Shown: positions 33,691-42,479, counted from the stretch's first letter. The stretch: DNA of 59,693 nucleotides from an uncultured Dialister sp. (GCA_934178345.1 CAKPQG010000013.1:1-59693), one strand, 5' to 3'. A program made the numbers and translations. The notes: generated by a model not told the origin, from the sequence alone.

Positions 33691-34689
33691 ATGAGCTGGA
33701 TCTATGTGACGGAAGCAGGGGCGCGGCTGGGGCTGCGGGAAGGGCGCTATGTGATCAGCCGAGAGCATGAAGTGCTGGCGGAGGTGCCGAGTGAGATCGT
33801 GGAAGGAGTCACGGTGATCGATGCCGTGCAGGTGAGTTCGCGGGCGATCGTCGATTTCCTGCAGCGGGGGATCCCTGTGACGTGGCTTTCTACGACGGGA
33901 AAGTTTTTCGGGCGGCTGGAGTCGACGTCGGCGCAGGATATGTCGCGTGTGAAGGAGCAGTTCGATCGCGAGGAGGATGCGGCTTTCTGTCTGGATCTTG
34001 CGCGGCTGACGGTCTTCCGGAAGATTTACAACCAGCGGGCGATCCTTCGGAGTTACAATCGGCGGGCAGAGAGCCCCTTGGTGCAGCAGACGTATGACCA
34101 GATCCGCATCCTGGCGGATAAGCTCCATACGGCAAAGACGGTGGATGAGGTCATGGGGTATGAGGGGGCGGTGGCGCGCCTCTATTTCCGCGTGCTTTCC
34201 GAATTTCTGCCGGAGGAGTTTCGTTTCGAGAAACGGACGCGCCAGCCGCCGACGGATCCTTTCAATTCGATGCTGAGCTTCGGGTATACGCTGCTGATGT
34301 ATGATTTCTACAGTGCGATCGAGCGGACGCGCCTCTCGCCGTATATCGGATACCTGCATGCCTTAAAGGATGGGCATCCGGCGCTGGCATCGGATCTGAT
34401 GGAGCCATGGCGCGCGGCGATCGTGGATGCTTTCTGCCTCGCGCTGGTGACGCACCACGAGATCGATGCCTCGTGCTTCACGAGGAGCGAGGCGAATGGT
34501 GGGACGTACCTCACGCGCGTGGGGCGGCGTATTTTCATTCAGGCGTATGAGCGGAAGATGCGCAGCGTGAATTCGTATTTCAATGGCAAGTACTCCTGGC
34601 GTCATACGGTGCAGATGGAGTGCGACTCCTACCGTCAGGCAGTGCATGAGGGGAAGGCGGAACTCCTGAAAGCGCTGGTGATCCGATGA
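33691..34689 (+). CDS. cas1: Cas1 integrase
   Basis: 332 aa; GATGAGGAGG upstream. Metal-dependent integrase that inserts new spacers with Cas2. Expected metal ligands: Glu158 in MGYEGAVARLYF, His229 in KDGHPALA, Glu238 in DLMEPWR. No fused reverse transcriptase, unlike some type III cas1 genes. It lies at the trailer end of the array and overlaps cas2 (ATGA). Confidence 0.95.
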   Translation: MSWIYVTEAGARLGLREGRYVISREHEVLAEVPSEIVEGVTVIDAVQVSSRAIVDFLQRGIPVTWLSTTGKFFGRLESTSAQDMSRVKEQFDREEDAAFCLDLARLTVFRKIYNQRAILRSYNRRAESPLVQQTYDQIRILADKLHTAKTVDEVMGYEGAVARLYFRVLSEFLPEEFRFEKRTRQPPTDPFNSMLSFGYTLLMYDFYSAIERTRLSPYIGYLHALKDGHPALASDLMEPWRAAIVDAFCLALVTHHEIDASCFTRSEANGGTYLTRVGRRIFIQAYERKMRSVNSYFNGKYSWRHTVQMECDSYRQAVHEGKAELLKALVIR

Positions 34690-35021
34690 TGGAGGAGATG
34701 GAAGATATCGATGGGATGGAAGAGATCGAGCTCAAGCCTGATGATGACAGCCGCCTCATCGTCCTCATCATTTATGACATCGTGGACAATAAGCGGCGCA
34801 CGTCGATGGTGAAGTGCCTCTCGCGCTATGCCATCCGCGTGCAGAAGTCGTGCTTCGAGGGATATCTCACGAGGAAGCAGTGCGAGGAAATGGAACGCCT
34901 TGCCTCCGTCCTGATCGACGGCTCGTGTGACTTTCTCCGCGTATACCGCCTGCGTGACCATGCCTTCGTCCATTCCTGGGGACGGGGAGAGGTCAAGCAG
35001 GAGGATGTGGTGATCTATTGA
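34686..35021 (+). CDS. cas2: Cas2
   Basis: 111 aa. Structural partner of Cas1. SRLIVLIIYDIVDNKRR gives the core beta strand with the conserved Asp; CLSRYAIRVQKSCFEGYL is typical. The first 22 residues (MMEEMEDIDGMEEIELKPDDD) are an acidic extension not usual for Cas2; a start at 34698 or 34716 cannot be excluded, but 34686 overlaps the cas1 stop as is common. Confidence 0.92.
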   Translation: MMEEMEDIDGMEEIELKPDDDSRLIVLIIYDIVDNKRRTSMVKCLSRYAIRVQKSCFEGYLTRKQCEEMERLASVLIDGSCDFLRVYRLRDHAFVHSWGRGEVKQEDVVIY

Positions 35022-35063
35022 AAAAGCCTCTATATCTCGTTCGTTGAGATATAGAGGCTTTTT
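35021..35063. terminator. Bidirectional terminator between cas2 and the abiF-like gene
   Basis: AAAAAGCCTCTATATCTC, 7-nt loop, perfect complement ending GGCTTTTTT. It lies between two convergent genes and can serve both. Confidence 0.92.
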
Positions 35064-35079
35064 TGTGTGGAGGGGAGAA

Positions 35080-35967
35080 TTATTCTAAAGCAGATTTCCA
35101 GTTTTTGGGAAAACCCATAAATGAAAGACGGATGACATCGGTATAATCGGCTATAAGGTCTTCAAGTTCATGTGCAAACTTTTTCCATTTCTCATCAGCA
35201 TGGAGCATTCGCTTGATGGCAAGAAGGACAGGAAATAATTTGTTTGATCTTTGCGGTACATACCGAGATAGATCTGAGTATAGCCGAGGCATTTGTTTCA
35301 GGGGCATGTTGTAGAGACGACTGTAATGTGCACAGATATTGCGTATCTCAACCAGTGATAGTATCCAGCTGCTTAGGTATTGTGGCTTTGCGTTATAGAG
35401 AGAGGCGATTTGTCGTTTATCGTCCCAGTTTAAAATACTGTATAAGGAAGACAAGCTGCCGAACGTAAACAACTCTATGGCGACCCAGATGGGGAAGTGT
35501 CCCTGATATCGTAAATCATGGTGCTTGACGAAAGGTACATTCTTTTGCCGGGCACGTTCTTTTTCGAAATTGCTTATAATGATTTCGTGGATGGATTCCT
35601 CATGCCGGTTCTTCTTGGCCAGAAAATTTGAGGGATCCATATATCCTTCCGGACCGTATTTCAAAGCGAGGTGATAAGCAAGCTGGGTACGTAATTGGAT
35701 TTCCAGCTGCTCAATTACATGGAGTAATAGGTTTCGGAGGGCGCTGTCAAACTGGTAAAGACGATAGATGTGCTCTAAGGAGATGCCATCCAGATATTCT
35801 TCTGGATGATCTGGCTTTTTCAGGCCGATACCATAGCCGCTTAAGCGATAATAGTTCACTCGCTTCAAAATGGAAATAGCAGTCTCTCTTTGAGTAATGG
35901 TCAGATTGTGGATATGAACCAGGCGATCAATTTGCTGATTATAAGTGAGAGCGGGCTTGAGTTTCAT
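35080..35967 (-). CDS. AbiF/AbiD-like (Abi_2) HEPN protein
   Basis: 295 aa. Start at 35967 (MKLKPALTYNQQIDRL): GGAGG lies 5 nt upstream, whereas the ATG at 35979 would put that site inside the gene. The Abi_2 pattern is clear: NYYRLSGYGIGL, YQFDSALRNLLLHVIEQLEIQLR, and SLVEIRNICAHYSRLYN. Two R-x4-H motifs are present (Arg78-His83 and Arg209-His214); the second is the HEPN RNase motif of the family, and the first may or may not be catalytic. Members abort phage infection, presumably by RNA cleavage. It is the only minus-strand gene, more AT-rich than cas1/cas2, next to a type III CRISPR locus, and preceded by a small RNA/terminator (35980-36038), suggesting a mobile defence unit. Confidence 0.88.
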   Translation of the reverse strand: MKLKPALTYNQQIDRLVHIHNLTITQRETAISILKRVNYYRLSGYGIGLKKPDHPEEYLDGISLEHIYRLYQFDSALRNLLLHVIEQLEIQLRTQLAYHLALKYGPEGYMDPSNFLAKKNRHEESIHEIIISNFEKERARQKNVPFVKHHDLRYQGHFPIWVAIELFTFGSLSSLYSILNWDDKRQIASLYNAKPQYLSSWILSLVEIRNICAHYSRLYNMPLKQMPRLYSDLSRYVPQRSNKLFPVLLAIKRMLHADEKWKKFAHELEDLIADYTDVIRLSFMGFPKNWKSALE

Positions 35968-35979
35968 CAAAACCTCCAT

Positions 35980-36038
35980 AAAAAAAGTCCCACCATGGTC
36001 CGCAGTACGTTTCCGCCTTATGCGTGGTGGGCTCTGTC
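35980..36038 (-). ncRNA. Candidate AbiF-associated small RNA ending in a terminator
   Basis: On the minus strand, an extended -10 TGCTATAAT is followed by about 59 nt that fold into a stem CCCACCA/TGGTGGG (36031-36025 with 35995-35989), extended after a 5-nt bulge by CGC/GCG, with an 18-nt loop, and end in seven T. The ribosome site GGAGG begins three bases later. A complete promoter-RNA-terminator cassette therefore sits between the promoter and the toxin-like gene, the layout of RNA-regulated abortive systems; a conserved RNA upstream of abiF genes (abiF RNA motif) has been reported. Alternative: simple transcription attenuation. Confidence 0.6.
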
Positions 36039-36044
36039 AATATT

Positions 36045-36072
36045 ATTATAGCAAAGATAGGCATAAAAGCAA
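36045..36072 (-). promoter_or_regulatory. Promoter of the abiF-like unit
   Basis: Minus strand: TTGCTT (36072-36067), 16-nt spacer, TATAAT (36050-36045), preceded by TGC to give an extended -10. Confidence 0.65.
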
Positions 36073-36076
36073 GGGG

Positions 36077-36097
36077 GATTTAATCAGCGTTTCCTTA
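36077..36097. repeat. Solo end of the MITE-like element
   Basis: GATTTAATCAGCGTTTCCTTAG matches one terminal repeat of the 161-bp element with one mismatch; the rest is absent. It abuts the promoter of the abiF-like gene. Confidence 0.6.
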
Positions 36098-36109
36098 GTG
36101 CGCAGCCAT

Positions 36110-36840
36110 CCTCATTTTCTTTTATAACACCAGTATCCTATCAGCTCCTTCGGGACACCTTCCCCATTGGGGAAGGTTTTGATGCAGGGGAAGCGGTATT
36201 CTCATTTTGTAGTCTTAATCGGTGGCGCTCGGGGCTTTTGCATGACAGCTGAGCAGCCCCTTGAAGAAGGGGCGCGCCGAAGGCGGAGGATGGATCCCCA
36301 TGGCGGTAAAAAATGATGTTGAATGATCCTCATCCTCGTATCGTCATTTCGGACGACTGCGAGAAATCTTTGTCATTCGAGGCTCAGGGACTCATGCTTT
36401 CCCCCATGTGCCGCGCACTTCTCCGTTTTCCTCATCAGTCTTTCATGCCGCTAGAACCCTATCCGGCTCGGTGCGCTTGCCACCTTCCCCACGTGGGGAA
36501 GGCTGTTGATACGAGGGAAACCTGCCACCCGCAAACCTTCGGGCATCGCCCCATATATATTTGCGGCGAAGCCGCCACCACAACCTTGAACCCTGAACCC
36601 TGAACCTTGAAGTTTGAAAGCAGGGATGAGTGACTAGTGACTGGTGACTAGGGATTAGTAGCTAGGGATTAGGTTTGCGATACGAGAGACCGCTGGTTTC
36701 AAACCTCCGCGGCGCTTCTATATTTTTATGCGCCGCACCAGCACTCCTCACTCCTCACCCCTCACTGGCGAGCAGAGCTTTCAGCCATAATCGAAGGGTG
36801 CCCCGTCCCCGGGGCTAACCCCGAACACTCCAACCCATTT
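36110..36840. repeat. Repeat-filled gap before pnp
   Basis: No gene. Includes the AGCCCCTTGAAGAAGGGGCG stem-loop module, TCATTTCGGACGACTGCGAG, GCGGCGAAGCCGCCACCACAA followed by CCCTGAA heptamers, and short tandems. Bases about 36170-36620 are duplicated, with indels, at about 41760-42215, beyond nudF. Confidence 0.85.
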
Positions 36841-36852
36841 CATTTTCCCCCC

Positions 36853-36882
36853 TTGTGAAAGATGAAAGTTGTATTATATAAT
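36853..36882 (+). promoter_or_regulatory. Promoter of pnp
   Basis: TTGTGA, 18 nt, TATAAT (36877-36882). Confidence 0.6.
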
Positions 36883-36924
36883 AAGTAGTCGTATAAAGAA
36901 GCATTTACTAAGGAGGAACAGGAA

Positions 36925-39015
36925 TTGTTCAAAACATTTGAAATGGAACTGGCCGGTCGTCCACTGATCATTGAGACTGGTAAAATGGCCAAGCAGGCGA
37001 ATGGCGCTGTACTGGTCAGATATGGGGATACCGCTGTCCTCGTCGCTACGACGGCGAGCAAGGAACCTCGCGAAGGCACGGATTTCTTCCCGCTGACTGT
37101 CGACTATGAAGAGAAGATGTATGCTGTCGGCAAGATGCCGGGGGGATTCCTGCGTCGTGAAGGCCGTCCGGGAAATTCGGCGATCCTCTGTGCGCGTCTG
37201 ATCGACCGTCCGATCCGTCCTCTGTTTGATAAAAGATGTAGAAATGATATCCATGTCGTAGCGACGGTCCTCTCTGTCGACTATGACAATGCACCGGAGC
37301 TGTGCGGCATGATCGGCGCATCTGCGTCTATCGGCATTTCCGATATCCCGTGGGACGGCCCGATCGCCGGTGTCCGCGTGGGCCGCGTGGATGGCAAGTA
37401 TGTCATCAACCCGACACAGGAAGAGATGGCAGCGTCTACGATGAATGTGACGGTCGCCGGCTCGGAAGAAGCGATCATGATGGTCGAAGGCGGTGCACAG
37501 GAAGCACCGGAGGAAGAAGTCCTCGATGCGATCATGTTCGGCCATGAGACGATCAAGGAAATCTGCCGTTTCCAGAAGAAGATCATCGAAGAAGTCGGCA
37601 AGGAAAAGCGCGTGCTGACTTTCCCGGAAGTTCCGGCAGAGATCGAAAAAGATGTCGAAGCTTTCGCGACCGAGTCCCTGAAGAAGGCGATCTTCGATGC
37701 GGATAAGCTGCGCCGCGATGGCAATATCGCTGCTGCGAAGAAGGCGGCGATGGAGCATTTCGCTGACATCTACCCGGAACATCTCTCTGATGTGGCGGAT
37801 GCGCTCGACCATCTGACGAAGGAAATCGTCCGTCACACCATCACGAATGAAGGCATCCGTCCGGATGGCAGAAAGCTGACGGAGATCCGCCCGATCACCT
37901 GTGAAGTCGGACTGCTGCCGCGCGTTCACGGCTCTGCGCTCTTCACCCGCGGCCAGACCCAGGCGCTCTCCATCACCACGCTGGCTCCGATGTCGGAAAC
38001 CCAGATCATCGATGACCTCACCCCGGTCACCGAGAAGAGATACATCCATCAGTACAATTTCCCGTCCTACTGCGTCGGCGAGACGAAGGGCTCCCGTGGT
38101 CCGGGACGCCGTGAAATCGGCCATGGTGCGCTCGCAGAACGTGCGCTCCTCCCGGTCATCCCGAGTGTTGATGAATTCCCATATGCGATCCGCGTCGTTT
38201 CTGAAATTCTGGAATCCAATGGTTCTTCCTCTCAGGCTTCTGTCTGCGGCAGCACCATGTCCCTCATGAATGCGGGCGTACCGATCAAGGCACCGGTCGC
38301 AGGCATCGCGATGGGTCTCATTGAAGATGGCGGCAAATTCTCCATCCTTTCTGATATTCAGGGGATGGAAGATGCACTGGGTGATATGGACTTCAAGGTC
38401 GCAGGTACGGCAAAGGGCGTCAATGCCATCCAGATGGATATCAAAGTCCATGGCATTTCCAGAGACATCCTGCTGACCGCGCTGAAACAGGCACATGAAG
38501 GCCGCCTCTACATCCTTGGCAAGATGGCAGAATGCATCGATAAACCGGCAGAACATCTCTCCAAGTATGCGCCGAAGATCATTTCTCTCACCATCCCGGT
38601 CGACAAGATCCGTGTCGTCATCGGCAGCGGCGGAAAGACCATCAATAAGATCATCTCTGAAACCGGTGCGAAACTCGACGTCGAGGAAGACGGTCGCGTA
38701 TACATCGCTTCCGAAGATGAAGCAGCTGCCCAGAAGGCAAAAGCAATGGTCGAATCCCTTGTGAAGGAAGTCGAAGTCGGCGAGACATACCTCGGCCGCG
38801 TCACCCGCCTCATGAAGTTCGGCGCATTCGTAGAAATCCTGCCGGGCAAGGAAGGCCTCGTCCATGTCTCCCAGCTCGCTCTCCAGAGAGTCGAGAAACC
38901 GGAAGACATCGTCCATGAAGGCGATGAGATCATGGTCAAGGTCACGGAAATCGATGACAAGGGCCGTATCAATCTCTCCAGAAAAGCTCTGCTGCTGGAA
39001 AAGAAGAATAAATAA
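36925..39015 (+). CDS. pnp: Polyribonucleotide nucleotidyltransferase (PNPase)
   Basis: 696 aa with a TTG start, 8 nt after AAGGAGG. Phosphorolytic 3'-5' exoribonuclease of the RNA degradation machinery. Two RNase PH-like domains (VLVATTASKEPREGTDFFPL; LFTRGQTQALSITTL, GPGRREIGHGALAERAL), a KH domain (IRVVIGSGGKTINKIISETGAKLDVEEDG, in parts) and a C-terminal S1 domain (GETYLGRVTRLMKFGAFVEILPG). rpsO, which often precedes pnp, is not present; the gene is flanked by repeats and has its own promoter. Confidence 0.96.
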   Translation: MFKTFEMELAGRPLIIETGKMAKQANGAVLVRYGDTAVLVATTASKEPREGTDFFPLTVDYEEKMYAVGKMPGGFLRREGRPGNSAILCARLIDRPIRPLFDKRCRNDIHVVATVLSVDYDNAPELCGMIGASASIGISDIPWDGPIAGVRVGRVDGKYVINPTQEEMAASTMNVTVAGSEEAIMMVEGGAQEAPEEEVLDAIMFGHETIKEICRFQKKIIEEVGKEKRVLTFPEVPAEIEKDVEAFATESLKKAIFDADKLRRDGNIAAAKKAAMEHFADIYPEHLSDVADALDHLTKEIVRHTITNEGIRPDGRKLTEIRPITCEVGLLPRVHGSALFTRGQTQALSITTLAPMSETQIIDDLTPVTEKRYIHQYNFPSYCVGETKGSRGPGRREIGHGALAERALLPVIPSVDEFPYAIRVVSEILESNGSSSQASVCGSTMSLMNAGVPIKAPVAGIAMGLIEDGGKFSILSDIQGMEDALGDMDFKVAGTAKGVNAIQMDIKVHGISRDILLTALKQAHEGRLYILGKMAECIDKPAEHLSKYAPKIISLTIPVDKIRVVIGSGGKTINKIISETGAKLDVEEDGRVYIASEDEAAAQKAKAMVESLVKEVEVGETYLGRVTRLMKFGAFVEILPGKEGLVHVSQLALQRVEKPEDIVHEGDEIMVKVTEIDDKGRINLSRKALLLEKKNK

Positions 39016-39311
39016 TTGTGGAATGCCGGCTTGATTCAGCTGACAGGTAAGAAAGTTGGTTTTGTGTAAGCGTAAAATGCGTCCCCCCTTGAAGAAGGGG
39101 GTGCCCGAAGGGCAGGGGATAGACTGCCTCGAAGAGGCAGAATTCTGCAGAATGAGAAACGGGAAATGTGGAATAGACGGTAGAACGTCTGAAACAGCTG
39201 GCATGCTTTCCGCTATGTAGAAGGATGCCGCTACGCGCGGCACATTCATCCTGCGCCTTTGGCGCCCCTTCTCTAAGGGGATACTCAGCTTTGGGGGTCC
39301 TCTAATCCCTA
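39016..39311. repeat. Intergenic repeat, duplicated after serS
   Basis: Bases about 39069-39285 (GCGTAAAATGCG..., GAAGAAGGGGGTGCCCGAAGG, TAGAACGTCTG, CGCTATGTAGAAGG) recur nearly unchanged at about 44167-44395. No gene and no clear pnp terminator. Confidence 0.8.
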
Positions 39312-39472
39312 GGGAAACACTGATTAAATCGTTGTCAGATTTTACTCTTGAATTTTTATACATGGCGAGGAATAACCTGACGCGAATAGCGAGCTATTTA
39401 AGGAAGGCTATGACGAAGTCATGTGTAAAAATTCTTGTAAAATCTGATTCTGCGATTTAATCAGCGTTTCCC
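39312..39472. mobile_element. MITE-like element, copy D (161 bp, inverted)
   Basis: GGGAAACACTGATTAAATCG ... GATTTAATCAGCGTTTCCC, TA on both sides (39310-39311, 39473-39474). Opposite orientation to copies A and C. Confidence 0.88.
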
Positions 39473-39474
39473 TA

Positions 39475-39962
39475 GCTACTCATTACTGCTTTCAAACGTA
39501 AGGTTTGCGATACGCGCGACCTTCGATGTTCATGAATCATGCAAAAGCGCAGTGGGTTCTGGTGGTTCGTCTCGAAAGAGCAGGAACCCGGGGCTCACTG
39601 GGCTTTTTCGCTTGGTGGGATGAGACTAGGAAACTGAGAGACTAAGAGACTGAGAGACTAGGAGACTAGGAGACTAGGAGACATCAGACATCAGATGTCA
39701 GACCCACATATCGTCATTTTGAGCGCCAGCGAGAAATCTTTGTCATTCGCGGCTTGGTGGTCGATGTTTGGAAATTCCAAACGGGAAACCTGTTATCCAC
39801 TTCCCTTCGGGCATCGCCCCATATATACTTCGCGGCGCTTCTGATTTTTTTGCGCTGCACCAGCACTCCTCACTTCTAACTGGTAAGCAAAGCTTTCATC
39901 CCCAATCAAGGGACAGCACGCCCCACGAGCTAACCCCGAACCCCGAACCCCCAACCCCATTT
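39475..39962. repeat. Intergenic repeats before dut
   Basis: Short tandem runs of an 8-mer (AGGAGACT type, 39640-39690), a TCATTTTGAGCGCCAGCGAG module, TTCGGGCATCGCCCCATATA, and GCGGCGCTTCTGATTTTTTTGCGC. No gene. Confidence 0.8.
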
Positions 39963-39982
39963 CTACAAGGAGAACAAATTCT

Positions 39983-40435
39983 ATGACAAAAACAAGAGGC
40001 TTTGAAATCCTGTCCACATGGCAGGGAAAAGATATCCATCTGCCGGAAAGAAAAACGGAAAAAAGTGCCGGCTATGACATCGAATGCGGCGAAGACATCG
40101 ATCTCATCCCGCATCAGGTGACGCTCATCAAGACCGGGCTGAAAGCGTATATGAAAGAGGACGAATACCTCGCCATTTTCATCCGTTCCAGCATGGCGAT
40201 CAAGAAAGGGCTCTTCCTTGCGAACAGCACCGGCATTATCGATGCGGACTATTACAATAACGAAGACAACGAAGGGCACCTCATGGTCGCTGTTTACAAT
40301 ACGAAGGATGAACCATTCCATGTGAATAAAGGCGATCGCGTGGCACAGGGGATTTTCACGAAATACCTCACCACGGACGATGACCATGCCGAAGGTGTAC
40401 GCACCGGTGGCGTAGGAAGCACAGGTGTGAAATGA
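39983..40435 (+). CDS. dut: dUTP diphosphatase (trimeric dUTPase)
   Basis: 150 aa; AAGGAG upstream. Hydrolyses dUTP to dUMP and pyrophosphate, preventing uracil incorporation. The conserved motifs are visible: AGYDIEC, RSSMA, GIIDADYYNNEDNEGHL with the catalytic Asp, RVAQGIF and C-terminal RTGGVGSTG. The insertion after the third motif (NNEDNEG) is seen in a Firmicutes subgroup. Coupled to the NUDIX gene by ATGA overlap; together they clean the nucleotide pool. Confidence 0.92.
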   Translation: MTKTRGFEILSTWQGKDIHLPERKTEKSAGYDIECGEDIDLIPHQVTLIKTGLKAYMKEDEYLAIFIRSSMAIKKGLFLANSTGIIDADYYNNEDNEGHLMVAVYNTKDEPFHVNKGDRVAQGIFTKYLTTDDDHAEGVRTGGVGSTGVK

Positions 40436-40971
40436 GCATAGAAAAAGAGAAGCTGATCCATCGCGCGCCCGCCTTCGAGGGGCGGATGCTGCACGTCTTC
40501 GATGATGAAGTGGAAATCCATGGGCACAGAACCACGCGGGAGGTCGTCCTGCATCCGGGGGCGTCCGCCATCATCCCTGTCACCGAGGAGGGAGAGATCC
40601 TCTTCGTCCGGCAGTATCGCTATGCAGTCGAGCAGCCGCTTCTGGAAATCCCAGCCGGCAAACTCGATGGGGGAGAAGACCCCGATACCTGCGCGGCAAG
40701 GGAACTCACGGAAGAAACCGGCTACAAGACGGAGCACATGGAAAAGCTCGGCTACGTCTATACCACGCCGGGATTCTGCAATGAGACCATCCACCTCTAC
40801 CTCGCCGATCATCTGGTGAAGTCCCACCAGCACCTCGATGAGGATGAATTTCTGGATGTCATCCGTCTCCCCATTGAAAAGGTCTATGAGATGGTGGATC
40901 GCGGAGAGATCTACGATGCGAAGACCCTCGCGGCTCTCGCCATGGCAAGGGAAAAATTAGGGAAACGCTGA
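40432..40971 (+). CDS. nudF: ADP-ribose pyrophosphatase-like NUDIX hydrolase
   Basis: 179 aa. The NUDIX box GKLDGGEDPDTCAARELTEETGY (in parts: G-x5-E-x7-REL-x2-E-x2-G) and IIPVTEEGEILFVRQYRYAVEQPLLEIPAG match ADP-ribose pyrophosphatases (NudF/YqkG type), which convert ADP-ribose to AMP and ribose 5-phosphate. A curious detail: the last three codons (GKR) and the stop TGA are supplied by a MITE that begins at 40960, so the C terminus has been altered by the insertion, probably with little effect. Confidence 0.88.
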   Translation: MSIEKEKLIHRAPAFEGRMLHVFDDEVEIHGHRTTREVVLHPGASAIIPVTEEGEILFVRQYRYAVEQPLLEIPAGKLDGGEDPDTCAARELTEETGYKTEHMEKLGYVYTTPGFCNETIHLYLADHLVKSHQHLDEDEFLDVIRLPIEKVYEMVDRGEIYDAKTLAALAMAREKLGKR

Positions 40972-41120
40972 TTAAATCGCAGAGTCAGATTTTACAAGAA
41001 TTTTTATACATAGCTTCGTCATAACCTTCCTTAAATAGCTCGCTATTCGCGTCAGGTTATTCCTCGCCATGCATAAAAATCCAAGAGTAAAATCAGACAA
41101 CGATTTAATCAGTGTTTCCC
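40960..41120. mobile_element. MITE-like element, copy C (161 bp)
   Basis: GGGAAACGCTGATTAAATCG ... GATTTAATCAGTGTTTCCC; TA at the left (40958-40959), TG at the right (one mutation from TA). It overlaps the 3' end of nudF and supplies its stop codon. Confidence 0.88.
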
Positions 41121-42238
41121 TGGAAATGAGAAATTAGAAATGCGAAATGAAGGAGCGGTGCCAGCATATGAGCGCCGCTTTTTTATAATGACTAAAAGAC
41201 TAGGAGACTAAGAGACATTAGACGTCAGACATTTTCCCCCGTATCGTCATCCCGACCGAAGTGGAGGGATCTTTATTGCACAACGCTTATCCGCATGCAT
41301 GCGGTGATGGGGAAAAGACGTCTTGCTGATGCGGTGCTACGGATTTCCTCACATACACCATTTTCCTGTCTGCAAGAAAGATCTCTCGGCTACGCTCGAG
41401 ATGACGGTACGGGAAAACGCTCGCCTCACATTTGTTTTCAACCCATCACGCAGAAGGTGACAAAGGAGAATGCCGCTTCCCCCGTATCGTCATCCCGACC
41501 GAAGTGGAGGGATCTTGATTGCACAACGCTTTTCAGTATGCATGTGTGATAGGGAAATGATGCCTTGCTGATGCGGTGCTACAGATTTCCTCACATATAC
41601 CATTTCCTCACCCAACCTTCGCCCCTTCGGGGCACCTCCTTCCATAGGAAGGAGGGAGTGTCCACGCGAGCCCCTTCCCTTGGAAGGGGCTGCCGAGCGT
41701 AGCGAGGCGGGGTTGGCTTCCTTTTTGGGCGGCGAAGTCGCCTCCTCTTTGCTTTCCCCTCGAGAGGAAGGCTTTTGATGCGGGGGAAGCGGTATTCTCA
41801 TTTTGTAGTCTTTATCGGTGGCGCTCGGGGCAGTGCTTTTGCATGACAGCTGAGCAGCCCCTTGAGGAAAGGACGCGCCGAAGGCGGAGGATGGATCCCC
41901 ATGGCGGTAAAAAATGATGTTGAATGATCCTCATCCTCGTATCGCAGCCTTCCCCATTGGGGAAGGGGAACCGCGTCAGCGGTGGATAGGGTGCTCTCGT
42001 TAATTGTCGATTTGAGATGCATTTCCTCGTTCTCTTTCATGCCGCTAGAACCCTATCCGGTTCGCTGTGCTCGCAACCTTCCCCACGCGGGGAAGGCTGG
42101 CGATACGAGGGAAACCTGCCACCCGCAAACCTTCGGGCATCGCCCCATATATATTTGCGGCGAAGCCGCCACCACAACCCTGAACCCACAACCTTGAACC
42201 CTGAACCCTGAGCCCTGCATCTTGAACCCTTTTTCCTA
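41121..42238. repeat. Long repeat-only gap
   Basis: 1.1 kb without a gene. Two copies of TATCGTCATCCCGACCGAAG about 250 bp apart with similar flanks (41240-41360 and 41485-41600), GGGGCACCTCCTTCCATAGG, the three-hairpin module, and from about 41760 on a duplicate of 36170-36620. It ends in CCCTGAA-type heptamers (42178-42230) right before the serS promoter. Confidence 0.85.
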
Positions 42239-42267
42239 TTGCAAAACACTGACGAACTCGCTATAAT
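42239..42267 (+). promoter_or_regulatory. Promoter of the serS T-box transcript
   Basis: TTGCAA, 17 nt, TATAAT (42262-42267). Confidence 0.75.
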
Positions 42268-42273
42268 ACTAGT

Positions 42274-42475
42274 AACGCAGGGAAAGAGAAAATCTTTTTC
42301 AGATGTCTTTCAGAGACAGGGCGGCTGGTGAGAGCCCTGGCAGATGAGAAAGTTTCCACTCAGGAGCGGCCGATGAAGAATCGGACGGCAGGCAGCCGAT
42401 ATCAGCTATGAGCTGGCTTATGCAAATTGGGTGGCACCGCGATGACTTCGTCCCATGGAGGGAAGAAGTCTTTTT
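42274..42475 (+). promoter_or_regulatory. T-box riboswitch (serine)
   Basis: Contains the T-box core GGGTGGCACCGCG (42429-42441) and a terminator GACTTC-G-TCCC...GGGA-A-GAAGTC followed by TTTTT (42444-42475). The upstream ~150 nt contain stem I; TCC at 42355-42357 followed by A is the likely serine specifier. Uncharged tRNA-Ser pairing would prevent termination and turn on serS. Confidence 0.92.
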
Positions 42476-42479
42476 ATTT

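Noticed and set aside
33691..34689. Reverse-transcriptase fusion or adjacent RT in the adaptation module
   Set aside because: Cas1 has normal length and no RT motif; no RT gene lies near.
36313..36603. 96-codon frame before pnp
   Set aside because: Made of dispersed repeat modules also found at 41.9-42.2 kb; no ribosome site and repetitive translation.
39312..39475. Short coding frames within MITE copies
   Set aside because: The frames follow the element's palindromic structure and are not conserved between copies.
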